In this document: positions 43,696 to 51,617 of the stretch, one piece after another
How positions within the stretch are numbered: position 1 is the first letter of the stretch
How the letters are laid out: each line of letters opens with the position of its first letter
Assembly (NCBI RefSeq): GCF_014201115.1
Contig: NZ_JACHDO010000001.1
Span: forward strand, 620,001-684,000
DNA from: Nocardiopsis metallicus
GTDB taxonomy: Bacteria > Actinomycetota > Actinomycetes > Streptosporangiales > Streptosporangiaceae
DNA length: 64,000 nt
Direction of reading: 5' to 3'
The notes under the pieces: generated by a model
Database searches by the model: none
What the model saw: only the letters and a program-made list of their open reading frames with translations
What the model was told of the DNA's origin: nothing
Position numbers and translations under genes: made by a program

Positions 43696-45717
43696 ATGAC
43701 ACCGACTCCCGCGACACCGATCGCCGAAAGCACCGCACCTACATCGAAGACGACGTTTCCCCATCTCTGGGAGGCAGTGGCCTGGCTCGGGACCGGGCTG
43801 GTGTTGGGGACTGTCCTGTCGGTCGTCTTCGTCCTGCGGCGCTTGGAAGGGGACGACTTCGGGATCGGGTTGCTGGCCCTCGCCCCGAGCCGCGGGGTCT
43901 GGCAGTTGCTCCTCGTGATGGCGGTGATCGTGGCCGCCACTATGTTCGTCAGGGACTGGGACCGGCTGAATCCCGACCCGGACGGGCGGGTCAACTCGAC
44001 CTTCTTCGTTTTTCTCGGGACCGTGCTGGCGATCCTGCTGTTCGTGATGTGGATCGAGCTGCCCCGCGCTTCGTTCACGTTCACGGCCCGGGTGTTCGAC
44101 GAGCCGTACGGCGTCAGCCCCGATGAGGTCGGCCACTGGGGGCTCTCGGTTCCGCTCCTGGTGGGCATCGTCCTGCTGCTGGCCTCCCGCCGTTGGCCGC
44201 GTACCAGCCCCTGGAAGTGGTGGACAGTCCCGTTCGCGGTCGGCACGGCCCTGGCCCTGCTCGCCGATCCGGCCGTTCGAGCCCTGTCCGAGTACGTACC
44301 CACAGAACACGCTTTTCTGGTCCGGGTCCCGGCCGAGTCCGCGCCCTACCCCGGCTCCGTCTCCCAGCCGGGGTGGGAGTGGCAGGCACCCGGGGAGACG
44401 ACGGTACTCAGGGTCGAACGCGGTCCCCAAGGCCCGGTCATCGCGATCACGGACGGCCTGGTCGGGCTGGACGGCCGGACCGGGGAGGAACTGTGGAGTT
44501 ACCGGCGTCCGTCCGGTTCCGTCTCCACGGCTGTCCAGGCAGGCGCCGACCGCGCGCACGTGGTGCTGTACTCCGAACCCGCCTCACCGCGGAGCCGGGA
44601 CGCGGTCGCCGACTCCCTCCGGAGCGGTCGGGTGATAGTGCTGGACACCGCAACCGGGGAGGTGGTCGAGGAGTTCGACCGGGCCTTGGAGGATCCCGGA
44701 GACAGCTTCGTCCGCGTTCTTCCCGAACACACGGCTTGGGTTCGCGGACGGAACAGCTCCCTCCACCTGGAAGTGCGGGGGGTCAACGGAGAAGAGAGCC
44801 TGTGGCGGTTCTCCGTGCCGACCGGTAAGGACGACATGGAGGAGGGGATGGTCTGCGGGGCCGAGAGAGCCGAACTCTACACCGACGGCAGCGGACGGAA
44901 CGTCCTCCTCCGGGTAGACCAGATCCTGGTCGGCTACAAGTGCGCCGACCCGGACGACTTCGACGACGAGTGGCAGGCGCAGGAACTGCTGGACACGCGG
45001 GACGAACGGTTCTCCGCCCGTCTGCTCTCGCTGGATCCGCGCACCGGTGCCCAGAACTGGCACCGTGCCTGGGACGGTCCTGTGCGGGCCCTGTACCTGG
45101 ACGATGGCGGCCCGGCCCTGAACGAGGGCGCTGGCCCGGTGATCACCGTGGCGGGTCTCAGCGACCAGGGAACCGTGGTCCTGGACGCCGCCGACGGCTC
45201 CGACGTCATGGCGGTGGCAGGGGAAGAGGAGGGCCCTTCGCGGTCGGTGGTGCACGCGGACACCGGTGGTGCGGTCGTCTCCGCCTCGGAGGAGGCCTGG
45301 GTGGACCAGGAGAGGGAGGACTGGGACCAGGTCTTCCACCGCTTCGACACCTCCGGTGAGGTCAGCGGAGTCGTCCGCCTCCCCGCAGGGGAGTGGGCCG
45401 GTGAGCGCCCCTCGGCCTCGGCCTACCGCGGGCCCGCCGTCGTCCTAGCGGGCGGCGTGGCCCTGCCGTTCCGGGACGCTGCGGACCCCGATCCGGGAGG
45501 AACCCCCTCTCTGCTGGCCGCGCCCTTCAAGGACACCGACTCCGGTCCCGGCCAGGCCACCGGCGGCGCGAGCCTGCTGGCCGGGGTGGCCGAGCACTGG
45601 GAGGAACCGGAGCGGGGGTTCGAGGAGGAGCCCCGACCCACGGCGGTCCTGGTTCCCGGAGCGGTGGTCTCATACACGACGCACGTGGGCGAACGCGTCT
45701 ACGGCTGGCAGCCCTGA
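43696..45717 (+). CDS. Propeller-family membrane protein, paralog 5 (5 TM + PQQ-like beta-propeller)
   Basis: A 673-residue paralog. Five membrane helices (first: AVAWLGTGLVLGTVLSVVFV) end near residue 205. The propeller starts GWEWQAPGETTVLRVERG and carries DGLVGLDGRTGEELWSYRRP and SLDPRTGAQNWHRAW blades. It ends PGAVVSYTTHVGERVYGWQP, keeping the family's P-G-A-V-V-S-Y closing strand. Acidic stretches in the loops are common to all five. It is co-transcribed with paralog 4. No catalytic motif is visible; a role as an extracellular binding or assembly scaffold is possible. Confidence 0.75.
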   Translation: MTPTPATPIAESTAPTSKTTFPHLWEAVAWLGTGLVLGTVLSVVFVLRRLEGDDFGIGLLALAPSRGVWQLLLVMAVIVAATMFVRDWDRLNPDPDGRVNSTFFVFLGTVLAILLFVMWIELPRASFTFTARVFDEPYGVSPDEVGHWGLSVPLLVGIVLLLASRRWPRTSPWKWWTVPFAVGTALALLADPAVRALSEYVPTEHAFLVRVPAESAPYPGSVSQPGWEWQAPGETTVLRVERGPQGPVIAITDGLVGLDGRTGEELWSYRRPSGSVSTAVQAGADRAHVVLYSEPASPRSRDAVADSLRSGRVIVLDTATGEVVEEFDRALEDPGDSFVRVLPEHTAWVRGRNSSLHLEVRGVNGEESLWRFSVPTGKDDMEEGMVCGAERAELYTDGSGRNVLLRVDQILVGYKCADPDDFDDEWQAQELLDTRDERFSARLLSLDPRTGAQNWHRAWDGPVRALYLDDGGPALNEGAGPVITVAGLSDQGTVVLDAADGSDVMAVAGEEEGPSRSVVHADTGGAVVSASEEAWVDQEREDWDQVFHRFDTSGEVSGVVRLPAGEWAGERPSASAYRGPAVVLAGGVALPFRDAADPDPGGTPSLLAAPFKDTDSGPGQATGGASLLAGVAEHWEEPERGFEEEPRPTAVLVPGAVVSYTTHVGERVYGWQP

Positions 45718-45769
45718 CCCGACCCGGCCCTGCTCTCGGCACGACTCGGACACGGCCCTGACCCTGCCC

Positions 45770-45798
45770 TGATCCGCCCCCTGTCGTGCGCTCCGAAT
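45770..45798 (+). promoter_or_regulatory. SigK-like ECF promoter candidate, distal
   Basis: TGATCC, 17 bp, CCGAAT. The M. tuberculosis SigK consensus is CCATCC-N16/17-CCGAAT; the -10 half is exact and the -35 half matches 4 of 6. It lies 107 bp before the flavoprotein start. Confidence 0.4.
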
Positions 45799-45838
45799 GC
45801 CCCCTCGCATTCCGTGAATCTTTTCCGCCAAATACCAC

Positions 45839-45865
45839 CAATCCACCCCGCGACCTGCTCCGAAT
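45839..45865 (+). promoter_or_regulatory. SigK-like ECF promoter candidate, proximal
   Basis: CAATCC, 15 bp, CCGAAT. The -10 hexamer is exact and the -35 matches 5 of 6, although the spacer is 1-2 bp shorter than the reported SigK spacing. It ends 39 bp before the flavoprotein start codon, a good distance for the main promoter. Confidence 0.45.
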
Positions 45866-45866
45866 G

Positions 45867-45889
45867 ACCGGTGTCAGCCGTACACCGGT
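45867..45889. promoter_or_regulatory. Inverted repeat in the leader of the lipid operon
   Basis: Perfect 8-bp arms ACCGGTGT and ACACCGGT separated by 7 bp, starting one base after the proximal CCGAAT hexamer and ending 15 bp before the start codon at 45905. It could be an operator or an mRNA hairpin next to the ribosome site (GAGAGGGAG). Confidence 0.5.
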
Positions 45890-45904
45890 TTCGCGAGAGG
45901 GAGC

Positions 45905-47239
45905 ATGAACACACACCAACCGGGACGTCGCAGGGTCGCGGTCATCGGCAGCGGCGTCTCCGGACTGACCGCTGCGCACGTCCTGCACCGCCATGACGAC
46001 GTCACGCTGTTCGAGGCCGACGACCGCCCCGGCGGACACGCCCACACCCACCGGCTCCCGGGCCGCGAGGGCTCGGAGCTGGGCGTGGACAGCGGCTTCA
46101 TCGTGCACAACCGCCGCACCTACCCCCACCTGCTGCGGCTCTTCGACGAACTCGGCGTGAGCACCCGGCCCACCGAGATGAGTCTCTCGGTGAGCTGTGA
46201 GGGCTGCGGACTGGAGTACGCGGGCGCGCGCGGGCTCCGGGCCCTGTGGCCGGGACGCTCCCGGCACGGCGCCGACTACCTGCGCATGCTGGTGGAGATC
46301 CCCCGCTTCCACCGGGCCGCGCGCCGTCTGATCACCACAGCCCGTGCCGTGGATCCCGGCACGACCGCTGTCGGCCCCACTCTCGGGTCCTTCGTGGCAC
46401 GGCACGGTTTCTCCCCGTACTTCACCGCGCACTTCCTGCTGCCGCTGGTCTCGGCGGTCTGGTCCTGCCCGGCCGGGACCGCTCTGGACTACCCGGCCCG
46501 CCACCTGTTCACCTTCCTGGAGCACCACGGCATGCTCGGGATCTGGGGATCGCCGCGCTGGCGCACCGTGGAGGGCGGCTCGCGCTCCTACGTGGAGCGC
46601 GTGGTCAAGAACCTGCACTCGGTCCGCCTGGGCACCCCGGTGCGCGGCCTGGTCCGCACCGAGACCGGGGTGCGGCTGCGCACCGACTCCGAGGAGCTGG
46701 AGTTCGACGCCGCCGTGGTCGCCACCCACGCCGACCAGGCCCTCGCCCTGCTGGACGCCCCCACCTCCGACGAGGCGGAGGTACTGGGCGCGTTCACCTA
46801 CTCCCGCAACCGCACCCTGCTGCACACCGACACCTCGGTACTGCCCGCCGACCGAGCCACCTGGGCCTCCTGGAACCACCGCCTGGCCTCCTGTGCCCCG
46901 GGCGGAGCCCAGGCTGACGCGGACCACGCCCCGACCGCACCGGATCGCGCGCCGGTACGGGTCAGCTACCACATGAACCGCCTCCAGGGGCTGCCCGAGG
47001 GCACCGACTACGTGGTCACGCTCAACGCCGACGACAGCGTGGACCCCGGGCGGGTCATCGCGGCCATGGACTACACCCACCCCGTCTTCACCCCTGAATC
47101 GGTCGCCGCGCAAAAGCGGCTGCGCTCCCTGGACGGCCCCACGCTGGCCTTCGCCGGGGCCCACCACGGCTGGGGCTTCCACGAGGACGGCTGCCGCGCC
47201 GGAGTCGAGGCGGCCGCCGCCCTCGGGAGGCAGTGGTGA
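45905..47239 (+). CDS. FAD-dependent amine-oxidase-like flavoprotein (Rv0449c-like)
   Basis: A 444-residue flavoprotein. The dinucleotide motif is VAVIGSGVSGLTAA (GxGxxG at 15-20), Glu37 binds the FAD ribose (TLFEADDRPGGH), and a GWGFHEDGCRAGVEAA end closes the FAD site. Proteins of this type sit beside DUF1365 and cyclopropane-synthase genes in many bacteria, including M. tuberculosis Rv0449c. A likely role is oxidation or desaturation of a fatty-acyl chain before or after methylation; not proven. ATG 45905 follows GAGGGAG. First gene of a five-gene operon. Confidence 0.85.
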   Translation: MNTHQPGRRRVAVIGSGVSGLTAAHVLHRHDDVTLFEADDRPGGHAHTHRLPGREGSELGVDSGFIVHNRRTYPHLLRLFDELGVSTRPTEMSLSVSCEGCGLEYAGARGLRALWPGRSRHGADYLRMLVEIPRFHRAARRLITTARAVDPGTTAVGPTLGSFVARHGFSPYFTAHFLLPLVSAVWSCPAGTALDYPARHLFTFLEHHGMLGIWGSPRWRTVEGGSRSYVERVVKNLHSVRLGTPVRGLVRTETGVRLRTDSEELEFDAAVVATHADQALALLDAPTSDEAEVLGAFTYSRNRTLLHTDTSVLPADRATWASWNHRLASCAPGGAQADADHAPTAPDRAPVRVSYHMNRLQGLPEGTDYVVTLNADDSVDPGRVIAAMDYTHPVFTPESVAAQKRLRSLDGPTLAFAGAHHGWGFHEDGCRAGVEAAAALGRQW

Positions 47240-48042
47240 CCCCCGCCCGGGGAACGGAGGGAACGGCCCCCGCCCTGTACGAGGCGACGGTGCACCACGC
47301 CCGGGCCGAACCCGTCCGGCACGCCTTCGCCCACCGCACCCACTACTGGCTCATCGACCTGGACGCCCCGCCCCGGCTGCCGTGGCCGCTGCGCGCCCTG
47401 GCCGGGTTCCACCCCGCCGACCACGGCGACGGCCGCGCCGCGACCCTGCGTTCGGACATCGACTCCTACCTGCGCGAACACGGAATCGATCTGGCCGGTG
47501 GCCGGGTGCTCATGCTCGCTCACGCGCGGGTGTTCGGGTACGTGTTCAACCCGCTCACCGTCTACTGGTGCCACGGCCCCGACGGATCCCCGCGCGCGGT
47601 CGTCGCCGAGGTGCACAACACCTACGGCGACCGCCACCGCTACCTGCTGCACCCCGACGGGCGCGGGCGCGCCGCCGTGGCCAAGGCCCTGTACGTCTCC
47701 CCGTTCAACGAGGTCGACGGCGAGTACCGGCTCAGCCTGCCCGAACCAGGGGAGCGGCTCGCCCTGTCGGTCGCCCTCCACCGCGAGGGGCGTCCGCCCT
47801 TCACCGCGTCCGTACGCGGCCGGCGCCGCCCGGCCACCGTCCCGGAGCTGCTGCGCCTGTCGTTGCGCCAGCCGCTGGCGCCGCTGGTCAACGCCGCCCG
47901 CATCCGGTTCCACGGCGTCTGGCTCTACCTGCGCGGCCTCCCCGTCAAGGAACGCCCCGAGCCCCCTCGCCCACAGGCCCGGGGGTGCCCTTCGGCGAGT
48001 GCGAAGCACACCCCGCCCGCAGCACCAGTCACACCCACCTGA
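47233..48042 (+). CDS. DUF1365-family protein (Rv0448c-like)
   Basis: A 269-residue DUF1365 protein with the family signatures VHHARAEPVRHAFAHRTHYW, ARVFGYVFNPLTVYWCHG, EVHNTYGDRHRYLL and KALYVSPFNEVDGEY. The function is unknown, but the family is almost always next to a cyclopropane-synthase-like methyltransferase and an amine-oxidase-like flavoprotein, as here. GTG 47233 overlaps the end of the previous gene and follows GGGAGG. The last ~30 residues are Pro/Ala-rich and probably disordered. Confidence 0.87.
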   Translation: MVTPARGTEGTAPALYEATVHHARAEPVRHAFAHRTHYWLIDLDAPPRLPWPLRALAGFHPADHGDGRAATLRSDIDSYLREHGIDLAGGRVLMLAHARVFGYVFNPLTVYWCHGPDGSPRAVVAEVHNTYGDRHRYLLHPDGRGRAAVAKALYVSPFNEVDGEYRLSLPEPGERLALSVALHREGRPPFTASVRGRRRPATVPELLRLSLRQPLAPLVNAARIRFHGVWLYLRGLPVKERPEPPRPQARGCPSASAKHTPPAAPVTPT

Positions 48043-48076
48043 GCCCCAGCAGTATCAGAGCACGAGGAACACGACC

Positions 48077-49336
48077 ATGACCACGACCAACCCGCACCCG
48101 CCCGGCGCCGTCGACCCGCACCGCTGGCCCGACGTGGCCCGGGTCCCCTCCGGCAGACTGCGCACCGCCGTCGCCCGGCTGCTGGCCGCCCGCGCGATCC
48201 CGGCGGTCGGGATCCGGCTGCACACCGGCCCCGACGCGCCGCCCGCCGAGCTCGCCGAGGGCGAGGCCCCCGTCCTGTGGTTGCGCGACCCCGACGCCTT
48301 CCACGCCCGCCTGGCCCACGACGGCCTCATCGGGTTCGGCGAGTCGTACATGGCGGGGGAGTGGGACTCACCGGACCCGGTCGCCATGCTGACCCGCTTC
48401 GCCGAGCACTACGAAGAACTCGTTCCCAAGCCCCTCCAGCCCTTCCGCCACCTGACCCTGCCGCGCCGTCCCGCCTCGGACCGCAACACCCGTGACGGCG
48501 CCCGCCGCCACATCAGCCACCACTACGACCTGTCCAACGACCTCTTCGGGCTCTTCCTCGACCGCACCATGACCTACTCGTCGGCGCTGTTCACCGATGA
48601 GGACCCCCGGGACGCCTACGGCCTGGCCCGAGCCCAGGAGCGCAAGGTCGACCGCCTCCTGGACGCCGCGCGGGTCGGCGAGGGCACCCGCCTGCTGGAG
48701 ATCGGCACCGGCTGGGGCGAACTGGCCGTGCGCGCCGCCCGCCGGGGCGCACAGGTCACCTCCATCACCCTGTCCGCCGAGCAGCGCGACCTCGCCCGCG
48801 AACGCGTGGCCGCCGAGGGCCTGTCCGACCGGGTCACCGTCGACCTGTGCGACTACCGCGACGCCACCGGCTCCTACGACTCCGTCGTCAGCTGCGAGAT
48901 GATCGAGGCGGTCGGCGAACGCTACTGGCCCGACTACTTCACCGCCCTGGACAGACTCGTCCGCCCCGGCGGAAGAGTGGCCTTGCAGAGCATCACCATG
49001 GAGCACCAGCTGATGCGGGCCTCCCGTGGTTCCTACACCTGGATGCACAAGTACGTCTTCCCGGGCGGATTGATCCCGTCCGTCACCGCCATCCGCGAGC
49101 AGCTCGCCGCCGGTACCGGACTACGGATCACCGACCGCCTCGCCTTCGGCCACGACTACGCCGAAACCCTGCGCCTGTGGCGGGACAGCTTCACCGAGGC
49201 CGCGGAGCGGGTCCGCTCGCTCGGCTTCGACGACACCTTCCGCCGTATGTGGACCTTCTACCTGGCCTACTGCGAGGCCGGTTTCCGGTCCGGGATCATC
49301 GACGTCGAACAGATCACCATGGAGCGTGCCGCATGA
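48077..49336 (+). CDS. ufaA1: Cyclopropane-fatty-acid-synthase-family methyltransferase (UfaA1-like)
   Basis: A 419-residue SAM methyltransferase of the CFA/mycolic-acid class. The N part has SYMAGEWDSPD and SHHYDLSNDLFGLFLD. The SAM site is LLEIGTGWGELAVRAA. The catalytic region reads SCEMIEAVGERYWPDYF and FPGGLIPSV, ending FGHDYAETLRLWRDSF. The EMIEAVGE and EIGTGWGE variants are those of M. tuberculosis UfaA1 (Rv0447c) rather than of E. coli Cfa. It adds a methyl or methylene group to unsaturated phospholipid acyl chains; which product is made cannot be told. ATG 48077 follows GAGGAA. It overlaps the next gene by ATGA. Confidence 0.85.
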   Translation: MTTTNPHPPGAVDPHRWPDVARVPSGRLRTAVARLLAARAIPAVGIRLHTGPDAPPAELAEGEAPVLWLRDPDAFHARLAHDGLIGFGESYMAGEWDSPDPVAMLTRFAEHYEELVPKPLQPFRHLTLPRRPASDRNTRDGARRHISHHYDLSNDLFGLFLDRTMTYSSALFTDEDPRDAYGLARAQERKVDRLLDAARVGEGTRLLEIGTGWGELAVRAARRGAQVTSITLSAEQRDLARERVAAEGLSDRVTVDLCDYRDATGSYDSVVSCEMIEAVGERYWPDYFTALDRLVRPGGRVALQSITMEHQLMRASRGSYTWMHKYVFPGGLIPSVTAIREQLAAGTGLRITDRLAFGHDYAETLRLWRDSFTEAAERVRSLGFDDTFRRMWTFYLAYCEAGFRSGIIDVEQITMERAA

Positions 49337-50676
49337 CCACCGCGAACCCGCGTCCCCGCCCCGGCCCCGGTTCCCGCCCCCGGGGTGTGGCCCACCTGCT
49401 CGGCCCGCTGGTCGCCGCCTTCCTCAACGGGGTCCTCCCGGTGCGGCTGCGCGCCTGGGACGGCAGCGAGACCGGCCCGCAGGACGCCCCGCGGGTGACC
49501 GTCCGCGACCGCGACGCCCTGCGCCACGTCCTGGCCCGCCCCGGTGAACTGGGCCTGTCCCGCGCCTACGTCACCGGCGGGATCGAGGTCGAGGGCGACC
49601 TGACCGACGCGCTGCGCCACGTGTGGGCCTCGGTCGAGGAGCACGGCACCTCGCTGCCCGGCCCCCGCACCTGGGCGCGCGCCGCCCACGCGGCCCTGGT
49701 CCTGGACGTGGTCGGCCCGCCGCCGCCCCCGCCGGTCACCGAGGCCCGGATGGGTGGCCGGCTCCACTCCAAGGAGCGCGACGCCGCCGCGATCTCCCAC
49801 CACTACGACGCGGGCAACGACCTCTACGAGCTACTGCTCGACGAGACCATGGCCTACTCCTGCGCCCTGTGGGACGAGGGCGACCCGGACCAGAGCCTGA
49901 CCGACGCCCAGCGGGCCAAACTCGACCTGATCTGCGGGAAGCTCCGCCTGGGCAAGGGCGACCGGCTGCTGGACGTCGGCTGCGGCTGGGGTTCGCTCAC
50001 CCTGCACGCCGCCCGCCGGTACGGGGCGCGGGTCTCGGCGGTCACCCTGTCCGCCCGACAGCGCGACCACGTGCGCAAGCGAGCGGCGGAGGAGGGGCTG
50101 GAGCAGCTCGTGGACGTGCGGCTGCTGCACTACCGCGACATCGAGCCCGACACCTTCGGCCCCGGCCTCTTCGACGCCGCCGCATCGGTGGAGATGGGCG
50201 AGCACGTGGGCCGCGACGCCTACGCCCCGTTCGTCCGCCAGCTGCACGACCTGATCCGCCCGGGCGGATCCCTCCTGGTCCAGCAGATGTCCCGGCGCGG
50301 CGCCCATCCCGGCGGCGGCCCGTTCATCGAACGCTACATCGCACCGGACATGCACATGCGCCCGCTCGGCGAGACCGTCGGACTGCTGGAGGAGGCGGGA
50401 CTGGAGGTCCGCGGCGTCCAGGCGATGCGCGAACACTACGTGCGCACCGCCCGCGCCTGGTCGGACGTGCTGGAACGGCGCTTCGACGAGATGGTCTCCA
50501 TCGCCGGTCCGCAGGCGGCCCGGGTGTGGCGGCTCTACCTGGCCGGGGGAGCGCTCGCCTTCGAGGAGGGCCGTATGGGCGTGGACCAGATCCTCGCCCG
50601 CCGCCCGGGACCACACCCCGACGGCTGGGCGTCGAGGCCAGCCGAACAGCCCGAGCTCACGGAGGTGACCGGATGA
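49333..50676 (+). CDS. Second cyclopropane-synthase-family methyltransferase
   Basis: A 447-residue paralog in tandem with the UfaA1-like gene. A longer N domain (GLSRAYVTGGIEVEGDLTDA) precedes ISHHYDAGNDLYELLLDE. The SAM motif is LLDVGCGWGSLTLHAA, the catalytic stretch SVEMGEHVGRDAY, and the C end has YVRTARAWSDVLERRF and EEGRMGVDQ. It keeps the classical GCGWGS loop and EHVG motif, so it is closer to the general CFA class than its neighbour. M. tuberculosis has only one such gene in the matching locus. ATGA overlaps on both sides show tight co-translation. Confidence 0.83.
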   Translation: MTTANPRPRPGPGSRPRGVAHLLGPLVAAFLNGVLPVRLRAWDGSETGPQDAPRVTVRDRDALRHVLARPGELGLSRAYVTGGIEVEGDLTDALRHVWASVEEHGTSLPGPRTWARAAHAALVLDVVGPPPPPPVTEARMGGRLHSKERDAAAISHHYDAGNDLYELLLDETMAYSCALWDEGDPDQSLTDAQRAKLDLICGKLRLGKGDRLLDVGCGWGSLTLHAARRYGARVSAVTLSARQRDHVRKRAAEEGLEQLVDVRLLHYRDIEPDTFGPGLFDAAASVEMGEHVGRDAYAPFVRQLHDLIRPGGSLLVQQMSRRGAHPGGGPFIERYIAPDMHMRPLGETVGLLEEAGLEVRGVQAMREHYVRTARAWSDVLERRFDEMVSIAGPQAARVWRLYLAGGALAFEEGRMGVDQILARRPGPHPDGWASRPAEQPELTEVTG

Positions 50677-51485
50677 CCGCCGGTACCGCCCTCCTGCTCA
50701 ACCTCGGGGTCACCGCCGCCGTGATCGGTGCGCTCATGCTCGCCACCTTCGCCATCGGGGTGCGCCTGGGACGCCACAGTGTCGTGGACGTCGCCTGGGG
50801 GCTGGGCTTCGTGGCGGCCGCGCTGGCCACCGCTGCCGTCGCCACCGCCACCGGGTTCGGCGATCCGGTCCGGAACTGGCTGCTGTGCGGGCTCACCGCG
50901 GTGTGGGGGCTGCGGCTGGCCATCCACATCGGCCTGCGCGGTCGGGGCAAGGGCGAGGACCCCCGCTACGAGCGCTTCCTGGCCAACGCCCCCGGAAACC
51001 CGAACCTGTACGCCCTGCGGGTGGTCTACCTGCTCCAGGGCTCCCTGGTCTGGTTGATCTCGCTCCCCGTCCAGGTGGCCGCCTTCACCGCCGGGCCGCT
51101 GGGATGGGTGGCCTTCCTCGGCGCGCTGGTCTGGCTGGTCGGCATGGTCTTCGAGACCGTCGGCGACGCCCAGCTCGCCCGGTTCAAGGCCGACCCCGCC
51201 AATAGGGAAAAGATCATGGACCGGGGGCTGTGGGCCTGGACCCGGCACCCGAACTACTTCGGTGACGCGTGCGTGTGGTGGGGCCTCTTCCTGGTCGCCG
51301 CCGGTTCCTGGTGGGTCCTGCTCACCCTGCCCGCGCCGTTGGTGATGACCTACCTGCTCACCCGGGGCTCGGGCCAGCGGCTGCTGGACGAGCACATGTC
51401 GAACCGTCCCGGCTGGTCCGAGTACGCGGCCCGGACCAGCGCGTTCTTCCCGCTTCCCCCGAGGAAGGCCGTTCCGGGAACGTAG
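50673..51485 (+). CDS. DUF1295-family membrane protein (steroid-reductase/ICMT fold, Rv0446c-like)
   Basis: A 270-residue membrane protein with about seven helices. The DUF1295 signature is clear: SVVDVAWGLGFV, GKGEDPRYERFL, then DRGLWAWTRHPNYFGDACVWWGLFL and a C-terminal GWSEYAARTSAFFPLPPRK. The RHPNYFG motif binds NADPH in reductases of this fold. It could reduce a double bond in the lipid made by the upstream enzymes (inference). Last gene of the operon, coupled by ATGA. No sigma or anti-sigma gene follows, unlike in M. tuberculosis. Confidence 0.87.
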   Translation: MTAGTALLLNLGVTAAVIGALMLATFAIGVRLGRHSVVDVAWGLGFVAAALATAAVATATGFGDPVRNWLLCGLTAVWGLRLAIHIGLRGRGKGEDPRYERFLANAPGNPNLYALRVVYLLQGSLVWLISLPVQVAAFTAGPLGWVAFLGALVWLVGMVFETVGDAQLARFKADPANREKIMDRGLWAWTRHPNYFGDACVWWGLFLVAAGSWWVLLTLPAPLVMTYLLTRGSGQRLLDEHMSNRPGWSEYAARTSAFFPLPPRKAVPGT

Positions 51486-51617
51486 ACCACGGACGGTCTG
51501 GGAAAGACAGCGCATCGATGAGGGCACGCGCGGTCGTCGGCGCGGGACGGTGCCGCCCCGGCGGGCACCATCCCGTGCCGACCCGTGCCGGATCGGACAC
51601 GGGCGACCGCGAGAGCG

